The translations under genes and the position numbers were made by a program. DNA of 7,566 nt from Candidatus Nomurabacteria bacterium (GTDB taxonomy: Bacteria; Patescibacteriota; Minisyncoccia; Phycocordibacterales; UBA9973), in assembly GCA_009695015.1 (NCBI GenBank), contig SIBT01000021.1:1-7566 (forward strand), written 5' to 3'. The notes under the pieces are model-generated. The model saw only the letters and a list, made by a program, of their open reading frames with translations. It did not search any database and was not told the DNA's origin. Of the stretch, positions 1-6,364 are shown piece after piece. Positions within the stretch are counted from its first letter, which is position 1. Each line of letters opens with the position of its first letter.

Positions 1-2089
1 ATTTAGAAGAAATATACGGCACAAAGTTAGCGAGAGACTGATCCCCTGTGGTTTGTTCGGCTGATACCCAAAATTGTTTAATGATAGGATTTTTGCACTT
101 GGCGAGTTTCATGTCACGGAAAGTTTTATCCCCTAAGACTCTGGTAATCTCTAGTAAAGTTGAACCAGACTCTGGGTCTTCCATCACAAGGAATGCGCTG
201 TTTCTAAAATATTGTTCAAACATCGCCCCGCCACCCACTTTCATATCAAAGAGTTTATTAAAAATTCCCATCAACTCATTCACTACAAAAGTCTTCTGTT
301 CAGGATATTTCGGATCATATTCCAGCATGTTGAGGCCCATAGGTCGCGATGTATAAGCTGGGTCAAAATAAATCACATCATCAATACGATCCTTTGGGAT
401 GCGTGAAAGAATAGTTTGTATGTCAGTGCCGTGTGGGTCAATATAACAACATCCGTCACCATTTTTAATATCCTGAGTGATCATATTGAGCATGATATTC
501 GTCTTTCCTGTTCCGGTCTGACCGATCACATAAAAATGCCTCATGCGATCTTCACGCGCCAAGTGAATGGGTGTATCTTTACCACGATAACTATTTACTC
601 CGAGCACTATTCCCTCTTGCCCCATCTCGAGTGGCACCGGCGCGACACCAGACTTGGCTTCTTTTAGTTGTGGCTGACTTCCTATGCCAACCGGGAAATG
701 AAACACTGAAGCGAGCTCTTTTAGATTCATTGGCAAAATTTTATCCGAAGAAAAAGAACGATAGGAAAAATCGTAAAAAAGTTTCTTTAGATCACTACCA
801 TGAGCTTCTTCAAAAACAAAAGAATTGCTGGCCACTTCCGAAAATTGCTGGAAAGAAGATTCTATTTCAGAGAGTATCGCTTTCGCCCGCTCCACAGAAT
901 CCGCTGAAGCAACCACGCGAATGTTCGCTTTCATGATGCTACTTTTCATTTTATTGCCTATTTTCTCGACTGCATCATTATCTACCGCGCGCGCTTTTTG
1001 TTCGTTTTCTTTTTTATCTTCTTGTTTTTTGACCCCAAATAAAAGCTCTTTACCTACTTTAATAAATGCTTTATTGAACTTATAAAAATTGTCCGATGCA
1101 TGCTTGACGGACGTGCCATCTTTCACATCATTCAAGATCATATGAAACTCATTTATGAATTTATCCCCAGCCGGCGCGATCACCAGCTGAATCGCAGCAC
1201 CTTCGCCTTTAGTTTTTAACTTAGAAAAAACATTTAGTATCGTATTCATCGGATCATGTTCAATGATGTCATAAGTCTTGATAGGTAGTACAGAACGCTC
1301 AGAAAAAGATGCATACGCTCCGACGGATCCGCCGGCCATATTGAAAATATTATAATCGTCCGTCACTTCATGAACCTTTGCATTATGATAAAATGCCAAA
1401 ATTTGTTTTTCAAAAAGTGAAACATGTTTATTTGGAATTCCCGCATAAACCACAACTTCATCGCTTTCGTTACTAAGCGCGACTTCAAGAGTAAAATAAT
1501 TTTCTTTTTCGTTTTTTTTATCGGAGGAAATAGACTGCATGCCAGCATAAAATTGCTCCATTGCGCCTATAAATTCTTTAAAACCTTTTGACTTGTCAGC
1601 TTCATCCGTCTGTGGCGGAAGAGTTATTTCAAAAAGAGTCATATTGAGAGACTTATATAAAGGAGTTTCTTCTATTATATTGAGTGTGATACTACCTGTT
1701 TTTAAATATTGAATTAAAATTCTGTGAAAATCGTCATCCACATGGGGGTTGTCCATCGCTTCTGCTACTGTCAGAGCGTTCTTGATTCCTTTAGTAATAA
1801 CAAAGCCCAAAAGCTCCTCCATCACACTATCGTGAGATTCCGGCTTGAGCGCGAGCACAATCCCCTTTGCCTCTTTTGCATTTATGATGTGACTACTGTG
1901 TACCACCTGCTCTGCCGGAACATTTTTATAAGCTCCCACTACATCGTGAGTCGCATTATCTTTCGCATTCTCAAAATGCCCGATTTTAGTCAATTCTTCT
2001 TCGCGCTCTTTCACATGAGCGCGTAAATAATCGAGCTCTTCTTCAGGAGTTTTAAACTTAGGCATTTCCTTAAAAAGGGATTGTTCCAT
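1..2089 (-). CDS. VirB4/TraC/HerA-like P-loop ATPase, 3' end outside window
   Basis: I translated this frame by hand from ATG at 2087-2089 and found 696 codons with no stop before the left edge, so the C-terminus is missing. Residues 1-75 are charged and probably helical. Residues about 145-306 and 386-440 look like the module that precedes the motor domain in CPR VirB4-type proteins. They are joined by a lysine/glutamate-rich linker at about 353-376. The Walker A motif is GQTGTGKT at 523-530 (Lys529), followed by YIDPHGTD at 549-556, typical of the VirB4/TrwB/HerA superfamily. The Walker B and arginine finger must lie beyond the window. I see no membrane segment, so it is probably a cytoplasmic motor. 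Family members drive DNA or protein transfer in type IV secretion, pilus assembly or DNA pumping; which applies here is unknown. A purine-rich GAGGGG sits just before the start. It begins 22 bases after map. The ATPase class is secure; a role in conjugation is only a guess. Confidence 0.88.
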   Translation of the reverse strand, partial: MEQSLFKEMPKFKTPEEELDYLRAHVKEREEELTKIGHFENAKDNATHDVVGAYKNVPAEQVVHSSHIINAKEAKGIVLALKPESHDSVMEELLGFVITKGIKNALTVAEAMDNPHVDDDFHRILIQYLKTGSITLNIIEETPLYKSLNMTLFEITLPPQTDEADKSKGFKEFIGAMEQFYAGMQSISSDKKNEKENYFTLEVALSNESDEVVVYAGIPNKHVSLFEKQILAFYHNAKVHEVTDDYNIFNMAGGSVGAYASFSERSVLPIKTYDIIEHDPMNTILNVFSKLKTKGEGAAIQLVIAPAGDKFINEFHMILNDVKDGTSVKHASDNFYKFNKAFIKVGKELLFGVKKQEDKKENEQKARAVDNDAVEKIGNKMKSSIMKANIRVVASADSVERAKAILSEIESSFQQFSEVASNSFVFEEAHGSDLKKLFYDFSYRSFSSDKILPMNLKELASVFHFPVGIGSQPQLKEAKSGVAPVPLEMGQEGIVLGVNSYRGKDTPIHLAREDRMRHFYVIGQTGTGKTNIMLNMITQDIKNGDGCCYIDPHGTDIQTILSRIPKDRIDDVIYFDPAYTSRPMGLNMLEYDPKYPEQKTFVVNELMGIFNKLFDMKVGGGAMFEQYFRNSAFLVMEDPESGSTLLEITRVLGDKTFRDMKLAKCKNPIIKQFWVSAEQTTGDQSLANFVPYISSK

Positions 2090-2126
2090 TGCCCCTCAAT
2101 TATACTCTAAACTAGAGTTTTGTTAA
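2090..2126 (-). promoter_or_regulatory. candidate sigma70-type promoter for the ATPase gene
   Basis: Reading the minus strand, TTAACA (2121-2126, five of six matches to the -35 consensus) is separated by 16 bases from a perfect TATAAT (2099-2104). The -35 lies inside the last codons of map. The ATG of the ATPase gene is only nine bases after the -10, so transcription would begin about 0-3 bases before the start codon and give a leaderless or nearly leaderless mRNA. The GAGGGG between -10 and ATG could serve as a ribosome site only on read-through transcripts. The hexamer match is good, but the DNA is A+T rich and chance matches occur. Confidence 0.4.
2104..2118. repeat. short perfect palindrome in promoter spacer, spanning map stop codon
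   Basis: ACTCTA (2104-2109) and TAGAGT (2113-2118) are perfect inverted copies separated by three bases, and the map stop codon falls at its centre. It lies in the spacer of the candidate ATPase promoter, so it could be an operator. On the transcribed (minus) strand no T-run follows, so it does not look like a terminator for map. A six-base arm can arise by chance. Confidence 0.35.
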
Positions 2127-2900
2127 AATTTCAGACTCCCTTTCGGTAATAAGTATAGTATGTTCAAAATGCGCGCTATTTTTGGCGTCGACTGTTCGGA
2201 AAGTATATCCGTCGCTTTTGAGTGTAACATTTTTCGTACCTTCATTTATCATAGGCTCTATAGCTATCACCATGCCGGGAACTAACTTTTCTCCCTTGCC
2301 TGCTTTGCCAAAATTCGGCACATATGGATCCTCGTGAATTGCCCGCCCCACTCCGTGCCCGGAGAGAACTTCCACGATCCCATATTGTCCATTTTTATTT
2401 TTACCTCTTTGTGAATGAATAAAACTCTCTATCGCATGTCCAATATCCCCCACTGTGTTCCCCGCGCAAGCGACGTCAATGCCTACTTGCAGAGCCTCCT
2501 TCGTAACCTCCATAAGTTTCTGATTAACAGCGCTCACATGGCCCACCGGCACAGTGAGAGCCATATCTGTAAAGAGACCTTTGTGTTTGAGACCGAGATC
2601 AATAGAAACGATATCGCCTTCTTTTAAAATTCGTTTGGCATTTGGAATCCCATGCACAACTTCATCATTGATCGAAACACAAAGTGACGCAGGAAATGGT
2701 ACTCTCGCTCCCGCGGGACGATAATTTAAAAATGCAGGCGTATCCCCCACCTCACGAATTAATTTCTCTGCATATGTGTCTAAATCTTTAGTCGAGACAC
2801 CCGGAGCAACTTTTTCTTTTATTTTATAAAGTATAGAAGCTAAGTGTTTACCACCTTCTCGCAATATTTCTATTTCTTGTGATGTTTTTATAATTATCAT
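2112..2900 (-). CDS. map: type I methionine aminopeptidase
   Basis: This 262-residue cytoplasmic metalloenzyme removes the initiator methionine from nascent proteins. Its length is close to the 264 of the E. coli enzyme. The five metal ligands of the pita-bread fold are all present: Asp101 (in SIDLG), Asp112 (in FTDMA), His182 (in GHGVG), Glu215 (in AIEPM) and Glu246 (in HFEHT). The substrate-positioning histidines are also present, His83 (in VVHGIP) and His189 (in AIHEDP). There is no N-terminal zinc-finger or SH3-binding extension, so this is the short bacterial type Ia form. It starts one base after the stop of the UMP kinase gene and has no visible Shine-Dalgarno sequence, which suggests translational coupling. 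In many bacteria map follows adk directly in this operon; here a UMP kinase gene separates them. It ends in TAG. Base composition is richer in G+C than in the two kinase genes before it. Confidence 0.97.
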   Translation of the reverse strand: MIIIKTSQEIEILREGGKHLASILYKIKEKVAPGVSTKDLDTYAEKLIREVGDTPAFLNYRPAGARVPFPASLCVSINDEVVHGIPNAKRILKEGDIVSIDLGLKHKGLFTDMALTVPVGHVSAVNQKLMEVTKEALQVGIDVACAGNTVGDIGHAIESFIHSQRGKNKNGQYGIVEVLSGHGVGRAIHEDPYVPNFGKAGKGEKLVPGMVIAIEPMINEGTKNVTLKSDGYTFRTVDAKNSAHFEHTILITERESEILTKL

Positions 2901-2901
2901 T

Positions 2902-3582
2902 TTACGAAATCACTGTCCCTATAAATTTCTCTCCATTTAGACATTTTGCTAAGTTTTCGATAGGTTTGCCATTTATAATTATGACTTCTATCCCCTCTTG
3001 CTCTGCCATCTCTGAAGCAGTCGGATCAAATGGAGAATTTAATCCTGAAGTCCACCCTTTTGGAATAATTTTCCTAAAATCTGACCATGAAATTTTATCA
3101 ATTCTTTTCGCATTCGGATTTATTTTAGGATCAGAATCATAAACATAATCAATATTTGAAATATTTATAATTTTTTTTGCTCCGACTGTTTTTGCGCCCA
3201 GAACTGCATCATAATCAGTACTATGTCCCGGCTCATAAGCTGAGCCTACTATTATCGGCTTTTCCAATGAGAACTTTGACGTTAAATTTGAAATTACTTC
3301 GTTATGTGCATATTCCTCGAACATGACTCTTACTAATTCTGCATTTAATTTTAAAGCTGCTATACCAATCCAATCTAAATCTTCATCTGAAGTAATGGCA
3401 AGTTCTTTAGCTATATTTTGATATCTACGACAAATTTTTCCTCCACCAGTAGTAATCACAAACTTTTTGCCTTGTTTTATCTGTGAAATGATTAAATTCT
3501 TAAAATCTTTTAGGAATTCAGTGTCTATTTGGTCAGGCACTATCAATGATCCTCCCAGGGAAATTATAATTATTTCTTGCAT
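2902..3582 (-). CDS. pyrH: archaeal-type UMP (uridylate) kinase, amino-acid-kinase fold
   Basis: This 226-residue protein should phosphorylate UMP to UDP with ATP in pyrimidine nucleotide metabolism. It has the amino-acid-kinase fold: SLGGSL at 8-13 (phosphate loop), TTGGGK at 44-49, GIAALKLNA at 73-81 (nucleotide/UMP region), GSAYEPGHSTDYDAVLGA at 113-130, a NIDYVYDSDPKINPNAK stretch from 143 (ATP site), and a SPFDPTAS segment near 183-190. The G-G-S-(L/V)-(I/V)-V-P opening, the GGxxPGHSTD-like block and the short length match archaeal-type PyrH rather than the longer bacterial hexameric form, as recalled from Pyrococcus-type sequences. There is no catalytic histidine after the GGG block as in isopentenyl phosphate kinases, which argues against that alternative. 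The start codon lies one base after the stop of the adk-like gene, and no ribosome site is visible. The region is very A+T rich (only 10 G/C in the 60 bases from 3121). UMP specificity is inferred. Confidence 0.85.
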   Translation of the reverse strand: MQEIIIISLGGSLIVPDQIDTEFLKDFKNLIISQIKQGKKFVITTGGGKICRRYQNIAKELAITSDEDLDWIGIAALKLNAELVRVMFEEYAHNEVISNLTSKFSLEKPIIVGSAYEPGHSTDYDAVLGAKTVGAKKIINISNIDYVYDSDPKINPNAKRIDKISWSDFRKIIPKGWTSGLNSPFDPTASEMAEQEGIEVIIINGKPIENLAKCLNGEKFIGTVIS

Positions 3583-3583
3583 G

Positions 3584-4168
3584 CTAAAAATTTAAAGCTT
3601 TTATAATATCTTTGTGCACATTCTCTATAGTTTGCTCGCCGTTTATTTCAATAAAATTATAATTTTTTTTGTCGTGAAAATATTCGATAGAAGGCACAAC
3701 GTCTTGTTCATACCAATTTAATCTATTTTGTATTTTCTCTGGTGTATCATCAGCTCTCTTGCGTTCCATCATTCTATTATATGACCATTCTTTAGAAACT
3801 TTCATAAGAATAATGTTAGGCTTTTCTATTTTATAAAAATCAAAAGCCGAATCTAGAGCAATTGATTCTTCGCGTCTACGACAAACTCCATCTAATATCA
3901 TATCTTCCTTGCCGGAAAAATTCTCAACAATAATTTTTGTCCATATCCAAATAGGAAGAAATACAGGGATCAAAATCCCATTTTTCAAAATATCATTAAT
4001 GTTTTTACCGACTAAATTATCTTGTTTTGCAAGTTCTCGAAAAGTGCTACCTGTTTCTACATAAATCACTTCTCTACTCTTTGATTTTAAAAAATTAACT
4101 AGGAGTTTTGCCTGAGTGCCCTTCCCACACCCTGATCTGCCAAAGAATACAAAAGCTTGTGAATTCAT
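3584..4168 (-). CDS. adk: adenylate kinase-like nucleoside monophosphate kinase, short-lid variant
   Basis: This is a P-loop kinase of 194 residues from ATG 4166-4168, expected to interconvert AMP+ATP and 2 ADP in the cytoplasm. The Walker A motif is GRSGCGKGT at 10-18 (Lys16). The NMP-binding part holds VETGSTFREL (37-46) and DGVCRRRE (93-100), where classical adenylate kinases have DGFPRT. RADDTPE (138-144) replaces the whole LID domain, so there is neither the zinc finger nor the long lid. Position between secY and map is the classical adk position, and the sequence agrees with the adenylate kinase form I associate with Parcubacteria. A GTG at 4183 would add five residues (MYSFG), but the ATG places the P-loop at the usual distance from the N-terminus. 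No Shine-Dalgarno precedes either start. AMP specificity is likely but not proven, given the altered DGxPR motif. It ends in TAG, one base before the next gene. Confidence 0.85.
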   Translation of the reverse strand: MNSQAFVFFGRSGCGKGTQAKLLVNFLKSKSREVIYVETGSTFRELAKQDNLVGKNINDILKNGILIPVFLPIWIWTKIIVENFSGKEDMILDGVCRRREESIALDSAFDFYKIEKPNIILMKVSKEWSYNRMMERKRADDTPEKIQNRLNWYEQDVVPSIEYFHDKKNYNFIEINGEQTIENVHKDIIKALNF

Positions 4169-4203
4169 ACCAAAAGAATACACAATTTGAGCTTAAAAAT
4201 CAA
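4169..4203 (-). promoter_or_regulatory. weak candidate promoter for the adk-pyrH-map segment
   Basis: In the 42-base gap after secY, the widest gap in the window, the minus strand reads TTGATT (4198-4203), 17 bases, TATTCT (4175-4180), then six bases and the ATG of adk. Each hexamer matches four of six consensus positions, and the spacing is ideal. The start point would fall on or next to the A of the ATG, giving a leaderless mRNA. The match is modest and the DNA is A+T rich. Confidence 0.25.
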
Positions 4204-4210
4204 GGCAAGA

Positions 4211-5482
4211 CTAATATTCCCGCATGGAGATCTGCGCATCGACTTTTTTCATTAGGTCTAGGACTACCGAGACGACGATCAAGATGGAGGTACCGCCTAG
4301 AGCAAGCGCGGTGAGACCTGTTGCAAATTGCATAATAAGTGGCAAAACTGCGATGAAACCTAGAAAAGTTGCGCCCAAGAGAGTAATACGAGTCAAAACT
4401 TTTGAAATATATTCGGAAGTCGATGCGCCGGGACGAATACCTGGGATGAACGCGCCATTTTTCTGCAAATTCGTAGAAAGAGCTTCGGGATCAAAAGTAA
4501 CGGCTGTATAAAAATAAGTAAAAAGAAATACTAAAATAAAATATAGTACCGCATAGAGCACTGAAGTCTGTGTAAATGAAACAAGTACGCTAGAAATTTT
4601 GGCAATTATTGCATTATCAAAGCGCGATAAAAAAGTACCGATCATTTGCGGGAAAAGAAGAATAGATAGAGCGAAAATTATTGGAATCACTCCAGCTTGA
4701 TTAACTCGAAGAGGTAAATAAGTAGAACCGCCACCGTACATTTTCATACCTCGAACGCGCTTGGCATAAGTCACGGGAATTGGACGTTCCGCTTCCGTCA
4801 CTAGAACGATACCAGCGATCACCAGTACTCCGACTACGAGAAACACAAGATAAAGCGGAACCTGTGAAACATCAAAAGTGAAAATCATCTGGCTCACCTG
4901 TGAAGGAAGAGTCGCAACGATACCGGCAAATATGATAAGAGAAACACCATTGCCTATACCAAATTCAGATACGAGCTCGCCTATCCACATAAGAAATATC
5001 GATCCGGCAACTACTATAATCAAATTTGTAATTCTATCGAAAGATGTTAAATTGACTAAAATATTTTGAGTTTCAAGAATAGCCAAAAGAGCAAATCCTT
5101 GAATTGCTGCAAGAGGAATAGTGAGAAGACGTGAATACTGAGTAAATCTTTTTCTGCCAGCTTCACCCTCTTCGTGATAAATCTTCTTTAAGGCAGGCAC
5201 CATGATGGTGAGAAGTTGCATAATGATGGAACTAGTGATGTATGGACCAACACCAAGCATGATGATGGAAAGATTGGAAAGCCCACCTCCGGAAAATATA
5301 TTCAAGATACCAAAAAATTGGTTGTTGGAAAGAAAACGACTTAGCTCTAGAGTGTCAATTCCTGGAATAGGGATAATGGAAAGCAATCTGAAAACTATCA
5401 ACGCAAAAAGCACAAACAAAACCCGACGCCGTAGCGTCACATCCGTCCAAATTAATTTCATTTTATTAAAAAAGTTTTGCAT
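4211..5482 (-). CDS. secY: preprotein translocase channel subunit SecY
   Basis: SecY is the core of the SecYEG channel that passes unfolded proteins across, or into, the cytoplasmic membrane. This 423-residue protein has the usual length and about ten hydrophobic segments. Family signatures are easy to see: GVGPYITSSIIMQLLT at 77-92 (TM2), EGEAGRKRFTQYSRLLTI at 105-122 (first large cytoplasmic loop), GIGNGVSLIIFAGI at 175-188, IPVTYAKRVRGMKMYGG at 235-251 (cytoplasmic loop bearing conserved arginine/lysine residues), LPLRVNQAGVIPIIFA at 256-271, and IPGIRPGASTSEY at 346-358 followed by LTRITLLGA. The basic VTLRRR at 15-20 fits the cytoplasmic N-terminus. The start ATG directly abuts the TAA of rplO (zero spacing) without a Shine-Dalgarno sequence, so translation is probably coupled. 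SecE and SecG are not encoded here. It ends in TAG, shortly before the adk-like gene. Confidence 0.98.
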   Translation of the reverse strand: MQNFFNKMKLIWTDVTLRRRVLFVLFALIVFRLLSIIPIPGIDTLELSRFLSNNQFFGILNIFSGGGLSNLSIIMLGVGPYITSSIIMQLLTIMVPALKKIYHEEGEAGRKRFTQYSRLLTIPLAAIQGFALLAILETQNILVNLTSFDRITNLIIVVAGSIFLMWIGELVSEFGIGNGVSLIIFAGIVATLPSQVSQMIFTFDVSQVPLYLVFLVVGVLVIAGIVLVTEAERPIPVTYAKRVRGMKMYGGGSTYLPLRVNQAGVIPIIFALSILLFPQMIGTFLSRFDNAIIAKISSVLVSFTQTSVLYAVLYFILVFLFTYFYTAVTFDPEALSTNLQKNGAFIPGIRPGASTSEYISKVLTRITLLGATFLGFIAVLPLIMQFATGLTALALGGTSILIVVSVVLDLMKKVDAQISMREY

Positions 5483-5785
5483 TTATGAAATTATAATTTT
5501 CTTACCCTTAATACTCAGACGCTTTCTGATTTCTGAAAATTTTTCTCCCTTTAAAGCCACTTTTTCACCTCCTAAAACAAAAGCCTTCTGGATAGATTTG
5601 AACTGATACCCACGATTCTTTGGTAATCTCTTAATGATATCACGAAGTTCTGGACGGCGTTTATTGCCTGAGCGCGCCGTCTGCCCCTTACCTCCGCGTC
5701 CAGAAGTCTTGGCATGTTTACCCCCGCGACCCACGATGCGATCTTTTTTATTCTTATGAATTCTTTTTAAATTATGTATCTGCAT
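5483..5785 (-). CDS. rplO: 50S ribosomal protein uL15, unusually short
   Basis: uL15 binds 23S rRNA in the core of the large subunit late in assembly. Residues 1-60 carry the family's glycine- and basic-rich rRNA-binding arm: VGRGGKHAKTSGRGGKGQ at 18-35, then SGNKRRPE at 39-46 and RLPKNRGY at 53-60. The protein has only 100 residues, against roughly 145 in typical bacteria. After KAF (67-69) it passes directly to a stretch, VLGGEKVALKGEKF, that resembles the last beta-strand region of the family, and ends with KGKKIIIS, which resembles the usual AGGxxxxI tail. About 40-45 residues of the central globular segment therefore seem to be missing, with both ends preserved. There is no room for a frameshifted remainder, because secY starts at the next base. 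It begins four bases after rpsE, in the expected gene order minus rpmD, without a Shine-Dalgarno sequence. Confidence 0.93.
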   Translation of the reverse strand: MQIHNLKRIHKNKKDRIVGRGGKHAKTSGRGGKGQTARSGNKRRPELRDIIKRLPKNRGYQFKSIQKAFVLGGEKVALKGEKFSEIRKRLSIKGKKIIIS

Positions 5786-5789
5786 ATAA

Positions 5790-6356
5790 TTATTTTATTT
5801 CTTCAATTTCAGGCGAAACGACTTCTTTATTCGCAATCACAGCACTTTCAGGAATTATTTTTGCATATTTTGAAGAAATAATCGAAAGTGCTTTTATCAC
5901 AGCTTTCGCATTATTTAATTTGTTTTTACTATTAGATACGATTTTACCAGTAATATCCTTCATACCAGAAAGTTTCACTATATCTCGGATAACAGAACCA
6001 GCTACTAACCCACGTCCTTTGTTTGGCAGAAGCCTAATTTTAGAACTCGAAAATTTAGCAGAGAGTTCGTGAGGAATAGACATCGTATTTGTCAGATTGA
6101 GTCTAATCATATTTTTCTTGGCATTACGAACAGCTTTATTGATAGCAAGAGCTGTGTCTCCCGCCTTCCCTAAGCCTAATCCAACAGATCCTTTTTTGTC
6201 TCCAGCAACTAAAGCGACAGAAAAGGAAAATCTGCGTCCTCCCGCGACGACTCTGGTCACTCGACGGATGTTTATGATTTTTTGATCAAATTCTGGTTTT
6301 GATCGTCCAAAAGAAGATGATTTCCTATTATTCTTTTTTTCTTTACCTTTTTCCAT
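5790..6356 (-). CDS. rpsE: 30S ribosomal protein uS5
   Basis: uS5 sits near the mRNA entrance and decoding region of the 30S subunit and affects accuracy and mRNA helicase activity. This 188-residue protein shows both domains. The N-terminal double-stranded-RNA-binding-like domain has RVTRVVAGGRRFSF at 32-45 and the loop GSVGLGLGKAGD at 56-67. The C-terminal domain has LLPNKGRGLVAGSVIRDI at 109-126 and a helix with NNAKAVIKAL at 148-157. The first 22 residues are a charged, serine- and lysine-rich tail, common in this family and probably disordered. The C-terminal tail is acidic (EIEEIK). The length is slightly above the 167 residues of E. coli. It starts eight bases after the stop of rplR without a visible Shine-Dalgarno sequence. 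The next gene is rplO, only four bases on, so rpmD (uL30), which usually lies between the two, is absent. Confidence 0.97.
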   Translation of the reverse strand: MEKGKEKKNNRKSSSFGRSKPEFDQKIINIRRVTRVVAGGRRFSFSVALVAGDKKGSVGLGLGKAGDTALAINKAVRNAKKNMIRLNLTNTMSIPHELSAKFSSSKIRLLPNKGRGLVAGSVIRDIVKLSGMKDITGKIVSNSKNKLNNAKAVIKALSIISSKYAKIIPESAVIANKEVVSPEIEEIK

Positions 6357-6364
6357 TTTGTTTT

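Noticed and set aside
1363..1548. Minus-strand 61-codon frame
   Set aside because: It is an out-of-frame shadow inside the ATPase coding sequence, which is open through the same bases.
48..2026. Several plus-strand open frames of 61-121 codons in the left third
   Set aside because: They lie opposite the continuous minus-strand ATPase frame, overlap each other, and their translations show no domain or low-complexity pattern of real proteins.
2104..2124. Palindrome plus T-run as a terminator
   Set aside because: The T-run (TTTTG) follows only in the plus direction, where no gene is transcribed. In the minus direction the stem is followed by ATAATTGAG, and the stem has only two G-C pairs.
4169..4183. 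GTG start for the adk-like gene at 4183
   Set aside because: It adds only MYSFG, has no ribosome site, and the ATG at 4168 gives the normal distance to the P-loop; it cannot be fully excluded.
4224..5606. Plus-strand frames of 63-134 codons opposite secY and rplO
   Set aside because: They are antisense shadows of well-identified conserved genes.
5483..5785. Frameshift or sequencing error as the reason for short uL15
   Set aside because: The C-terminal residues resemble the true uL15 tail, and secY starts at the adjacent base, so the missing part is internal and no leftover sequence exists.
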